Shown here: positions 62,257-64,000 of the stretch, piece after piece
Position numbering within the stretch: position 1 is the stretch's first letter
How the letters are laid out: the number at the start of each line of letters is the position of its first letter
Assembly: GCF_003664005.1 (NCBI RefSeq)
Contig: NZ_RCCJ01000001.1
Location: forward strand, 1,116,001-1,180,000
From: Hydrogenivirga caldilitoris
GTDB taxonomy: Bacteria; Aquificota; Aquificia; Aquificales; Aquificaceae
Length of the DNA stretch: 64,000 bases
Direction: 5' to 3'
Program-made: the position numbers and the translations under genes
The notes under the pieces: model-generated
Told to the model about the DNA's origin: nothing
What the model saw: only the letters and a program-made list of their open reading frames with translations
Databases searched by the model: none

Positions 62257-62517
62257 ATGGCAAAGAAGAAGGAAGAACTCAAGGTTGAGAGTTTAGAAGA
62301 GGAAGTTCAAGAGTTAAGGAAAAGCCTTTTTGGTATATTTGAAGCGCTACTACCACCCAAGGAGGTCAGGGAAGAGGTTTTGAAAAACCTTTATACAATT
62401 GAACTTTCCTTTTTAAAGGTCTTTAAAACCCTGCTTGATTATCAGGTTGAGAGCTTAGAGCATAAGATTGAGAAAAAGAGCTCCAGAAAGAGGGCTCAGA
62501 AGATAGAAGTTGAATAG
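62257..62517 (+). CDS. Charged coiled-coil protein, 86 residues
   Basis: I do not recognise this small protein. It starts with a coiled coil (EELKVESLEEEVQELRKSL), has a hydrophobic middle (FGIFEALLPPKEVREEVL), and a basic C-terminus (KIEKKSSRKRAQKIEVE). The overall shape recalls small helical proteins that bind DNA or larger complexes. It has its own promoter and lies between a divergent cyclase and the convergent amrS gene, stopping one base before it. Confidence 0.65.
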   Translation: MAKKKEELKVESLEEEVQELRKSLFGIFEALLPPKEVREEVLKNLYTIELSFLKVFKTLLDYQVESLEHKIEKKSSRKRAQKIEVE

Positions 62518-63537
62518 TTAGAACCTCCCCTTTATCTCGTAGCCACATCTTCCACAGCTGCCGTTTACCAGGTCTATGTCCGTAATCAGGTAACCTCTCC
62601 TCCCTATCACCTTGTTCCCACACTTTGGACAGAATGTGCTCTCGTGGTCATTTCCGAAGACGTTCCCTACAAAAACATACTCTAACCCAGCTTCCTTACC
62701 TATCTGATACGCCCTTTCAAGCTCCTGTATAGGCGTTGGTGGAAGGTCCTTAGCTTTATAATGGGGGAAGAACCTTGATAAATGCCAGGGAACCCACGGA
62801 GCAAGCTCATCAGCTATCCATCTGGCTATTCCCTTTAACTGCTCTTCGTCAAGATAGTTGGGAACCAAAAGGGTTGTAAGTTCAACCCACTTTCCCCTTT
62901 CAAAGACATACTTTATCGTGTCTAAAACAGGTTGTAATCTACCCTTTGAATACTTTCTGTAAGAATCGTCAGAGAAAAACTTTAGGTCTATGCTGTAAGC
63001 ATCCATGTACCTGTCTATTTCCTCAAGGGGTTCACGGTTTATGTACCCAGCTGTGACCATTATGTTTTTAAGCCCTTTTTCCTTAGCGAGTTTTGCCACA
63101 TCAATCATATACTCAGCAAATATGGTGGGGTCTGAGTAAGAGTAAGATATACTCTCACATCCCTGTTCAAGGGCTTTTTCAACTACCAATTCAGGAGGGA
63201 CATTGGTACTGACGAAGAAAGTGTTCTGGATTACTTCACCCTTTGGAACCTGGGAGATCTCCCAGTTCTGGCAACCCTTACAGTGTAGGTTACATCCAGG
63301 TGTGGCTATCGTCAAAGTCCCATGTCCCGGGTAAAAGTGGAAGAGGGGCTTCTTCTCAACAGGGTCAATAGCTGCAGAGATTACAGAGCCGTACGTGTAA
63401 GTGTAAAGCTGACCCCCATGGTTTACCCTCACTCCACAGGAACCTACCTGTCCATCCTTCAACTCGCATTTTACGGGACAGAGGTAACATTCAACCTTCC
63501 CGTTTATAGGCTTCCAAAACTTGGCTACCGTTTTCAT
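62518..63537 (-). CDS. amrS: AmrS-type radical SAM protein (AmmeMemoRadiSam system)
   Basis: A 339-residue radical SAM enzyme. The CxxxCxxC site is in ATPGCNLHCKGCQNWEIS near residue 85, with GSCGVRVNHGG before it and SYSYSDPTIFAEYM typical of the AmrS family. The C-terminal 45 residues form a zinc ribbon (CPKCGN and CGRCGY). The reaction is not known; partner genes (AMMECR1, Memo) are not in the window. It is divergent from glyQ and has a leaderless -10. Confidence 0.85.
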   Translation of the reverse strand: MKTVAKFWKPINGKVECYLCPVKCELKDGQVGSCGVRVNHGGQLYTYTYGSVISAAIDPVEKKPLFHFYPGHGTLTIATPGCNLHCKGCQNWEISQVPKGEVIQNTFFVSTNVPPELVVEKALEQGCESISYSYSDPTIFAEYMIDVAKLAKEKGLKNIMVTAGYINREPLEEIDRYMDAYSIDLKFFSDDSYRKYSKGRLQPVLDTIKYVFERGKWVELTTLLVPNYLDEEQLKGIARWIADELAPWVPWHLSRFFPHYKAKDLPPTPIQELERAYQIGKEAGLEYVFVGNVFGNDHESTFCPKCGNKVIGRRGYLITDIDLVNGSCGRCGYEIKGRF

Positions 63538-63549
63538 TATCTAATAATA
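63538..63549 (-). promoter_or_regulatory. amrS -10 element, leaderless arrangement
   Basis: On the minus strand TATTAT (63549-63544) is followed by six bases (TAGATA) and ATG 63537. TATATT (63551-63546) is an overlapping alternative at eight bases. Confidence 0.4.
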
Positions 63550-63664
63550 TAAAGCTTAAATAATTTTAGTCTAGTCCTATAAAAGATATGCGTTTAACCC
63601 CACCTATCTCTATAACATTCCCAAGGTTCAGCTGAGGAGCGTAGGTGGTCTCACAACTTTAATG
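63550..63664. other. amrS-glyQ intergenic region
   Basis: The region has an inverted repeat, CCACCTA (63600-63606) and TAGGTGG (63642-63648), 35 bases apart. It contains no tRNA and no T-box consensus for the glycine synthetase. A short plus-strand ATG frame (63588-63635) has no ribosome site. Confidence 0.35.
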
Positions 63665-63677
63665 TAAAATACTTGGC
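63665..63677 (+). promoter_or_regulatory. glyQ -10 element, leaderless arrangement
   Basis: TAAAAT at 63665-63670 is followed by ACTTGGC and ATG 63678, a seven-base spacing with no ribosome site. Confidence 0.5.
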
Positions 63678-64000
63678 ATGTATTTCCAGGAGATAATCAT
63701 GAACCTGCACCGCTTTTGGGCGGACAAGGGTTGTTTGATATGGCAACCTTACGATGTAGAAGTTGGAGCCGGGACAATGAATCCCGCCACCTTCCTCAAG
63801 GTTCTCGGCAAAAAGCCCTGGAACGTAGCCTACGTTGAACCCTCCAGAAGACCTCAAGACGGCAGGTACGGGGAGAACCCAAACAGACTCCAGCACTACT
63901 ACCAGTTTCAGGTGATACTGAAGCCTGCCCCGGAAGATCCGCAGGGCATATACCTTGAGAGTCTTGAAAAACTTGGTATAAACGTTTCTGACCACGATAT
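63678..64000 (+). CDS. glyQ: Glycyl-tRNA synthetase alpha subunit, 3' end outside the window
   Basis: The first 107 codons of GlyQ are present. The chain reads [19 protein letters not shown], then [39 protein letters not shown] and [13 protein letters not shown], all characteristic of the alpha subunit of the bacterial alpha2beta2 GlyRS. It charges tRNA-Gly together with GlyS. The frame is open to the right edge. It is divergent from amrS. Confidence 0.95.
   Translation, partial: MYFQEIIMNLHRFWADKGCLIWQPYDVEVGAGTMNPATFLKVLGKKPWNVAYVEPSRRPQDGRYGENPNRLQHYYQFQVILKPAPEDPQGIYLESLEKLGINVSDHD

Noticed and set aside
63600-63650. T-box riboswitch upstream of glyQ
   Set aside because: The T-box core AGGGTGG-ACCGCG is not present; only GGTGG matches, and glyQ has a leaderless -10 just after it.

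Overview
This window is chromosomal DNA of a thermophilic, chemolithotrophic Aquificae bacterium, most likely Aquificaceae (Aquifex / Hydrogenobacter / Thermocrinis / Hydrogenivirga group). The reasons are a short family A DNA polymerase without a 5' nuclease, histidine genes scattered rather than in one operon (hisZ and hisA lie apart), many small c-type cytochromes, protein sequences rich in Lys, Glu and Arg, and genes packed with 1-8 base overlaps. The genus cannot be fixed by eye. No gene-free stretch exceeds 300 bases; the longest (42380-42572 and 63538-63677) are described as features.

Layout. 1-8 kb: end of an unidentified gene, a 46-residue repeat protein, metK, the minus-strand operon grpE / small protein / NYN nuclease / hisZ, pncB, tRNA-Arg(CCG), a polyprenyl synthase, a PP2C phosphatase with a Spy-like periplasmic protein, and hisA. 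8.7-16.2 kb: a small TnpB-like relic ORF, corA, then a phosphate-starvation island (psiE, phoB, phoR, pstSCAB and a membrane protein) with matching tandem TTAACA boxes in front of phoB/psiE and pstS. 16.2-18.7 kb: cytochrome c-dependent nitric oxide reductase (norC, norB, small membrane protein) behind a perfect palindrome. 18.7-34.7 kb: housekeeping genes (fba, murG, alaC, pabC-like, aspS, polA, tgt, a cold-shock gene) mixed with four small cytochrome or membrane genes and an inactive-looking dienelactone-hydrolase homologue. 34.7-38.8 kb: DUF58 protein, an orphan dipeptide-type permease and a Ski2/Hel308-like helicase. 38.8-42.6 kb: type IV pilin locus with an embedded ABC exporter, plus a degraded HEPN gene. 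42.6-51.4 kb: mazG, then a long minus-strand run bioH-bioC-htrA-sigma-truB-dnaJ-hspR-queH, and lptB. 51.4-64 kb: three c-di-GMP enzymes, trxB, an amidohydrolase, uvrA, a CcmI-like lipoprotein, rph, the AmrS radical SAM enzyme and the start of glyQ.

How the parts work together. The Pst transporter, PsiE and PhoB/PhoR form one phosphate regulon. NorCB detoxifies or respires NO using cytochrome c. DnaJ and GrpE serve the DnaK chaperone, and HspR probably represses dnaJ through a HAIR-like site at its promoter. BioH and BioC make the pimeloyl precursor of biotin. Tgt and QueH act in queuosine modification of tRNA.

The strongest genome-level pattern is promoter placement. At least fourteen genes have a -10-like hexamer (TAAAAT, TATATT, TATAAT, TATTAT or TAGAAT) ending 6-8 bases before the start codon and no Shine-Dalgarno sequence, which points to leaderless mRNAs. 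Genes inside operons instead carry strong AGGAGG sites. I found no large undescribed defence or mobile system. The most unusual items are the leaderless pattern, the HEPN and TnpB-like relics, the dienelactone-hydrolase pseudoenzyme, the duplicated segment in a sigma factor and the pilin/ABC-transporter cluster.
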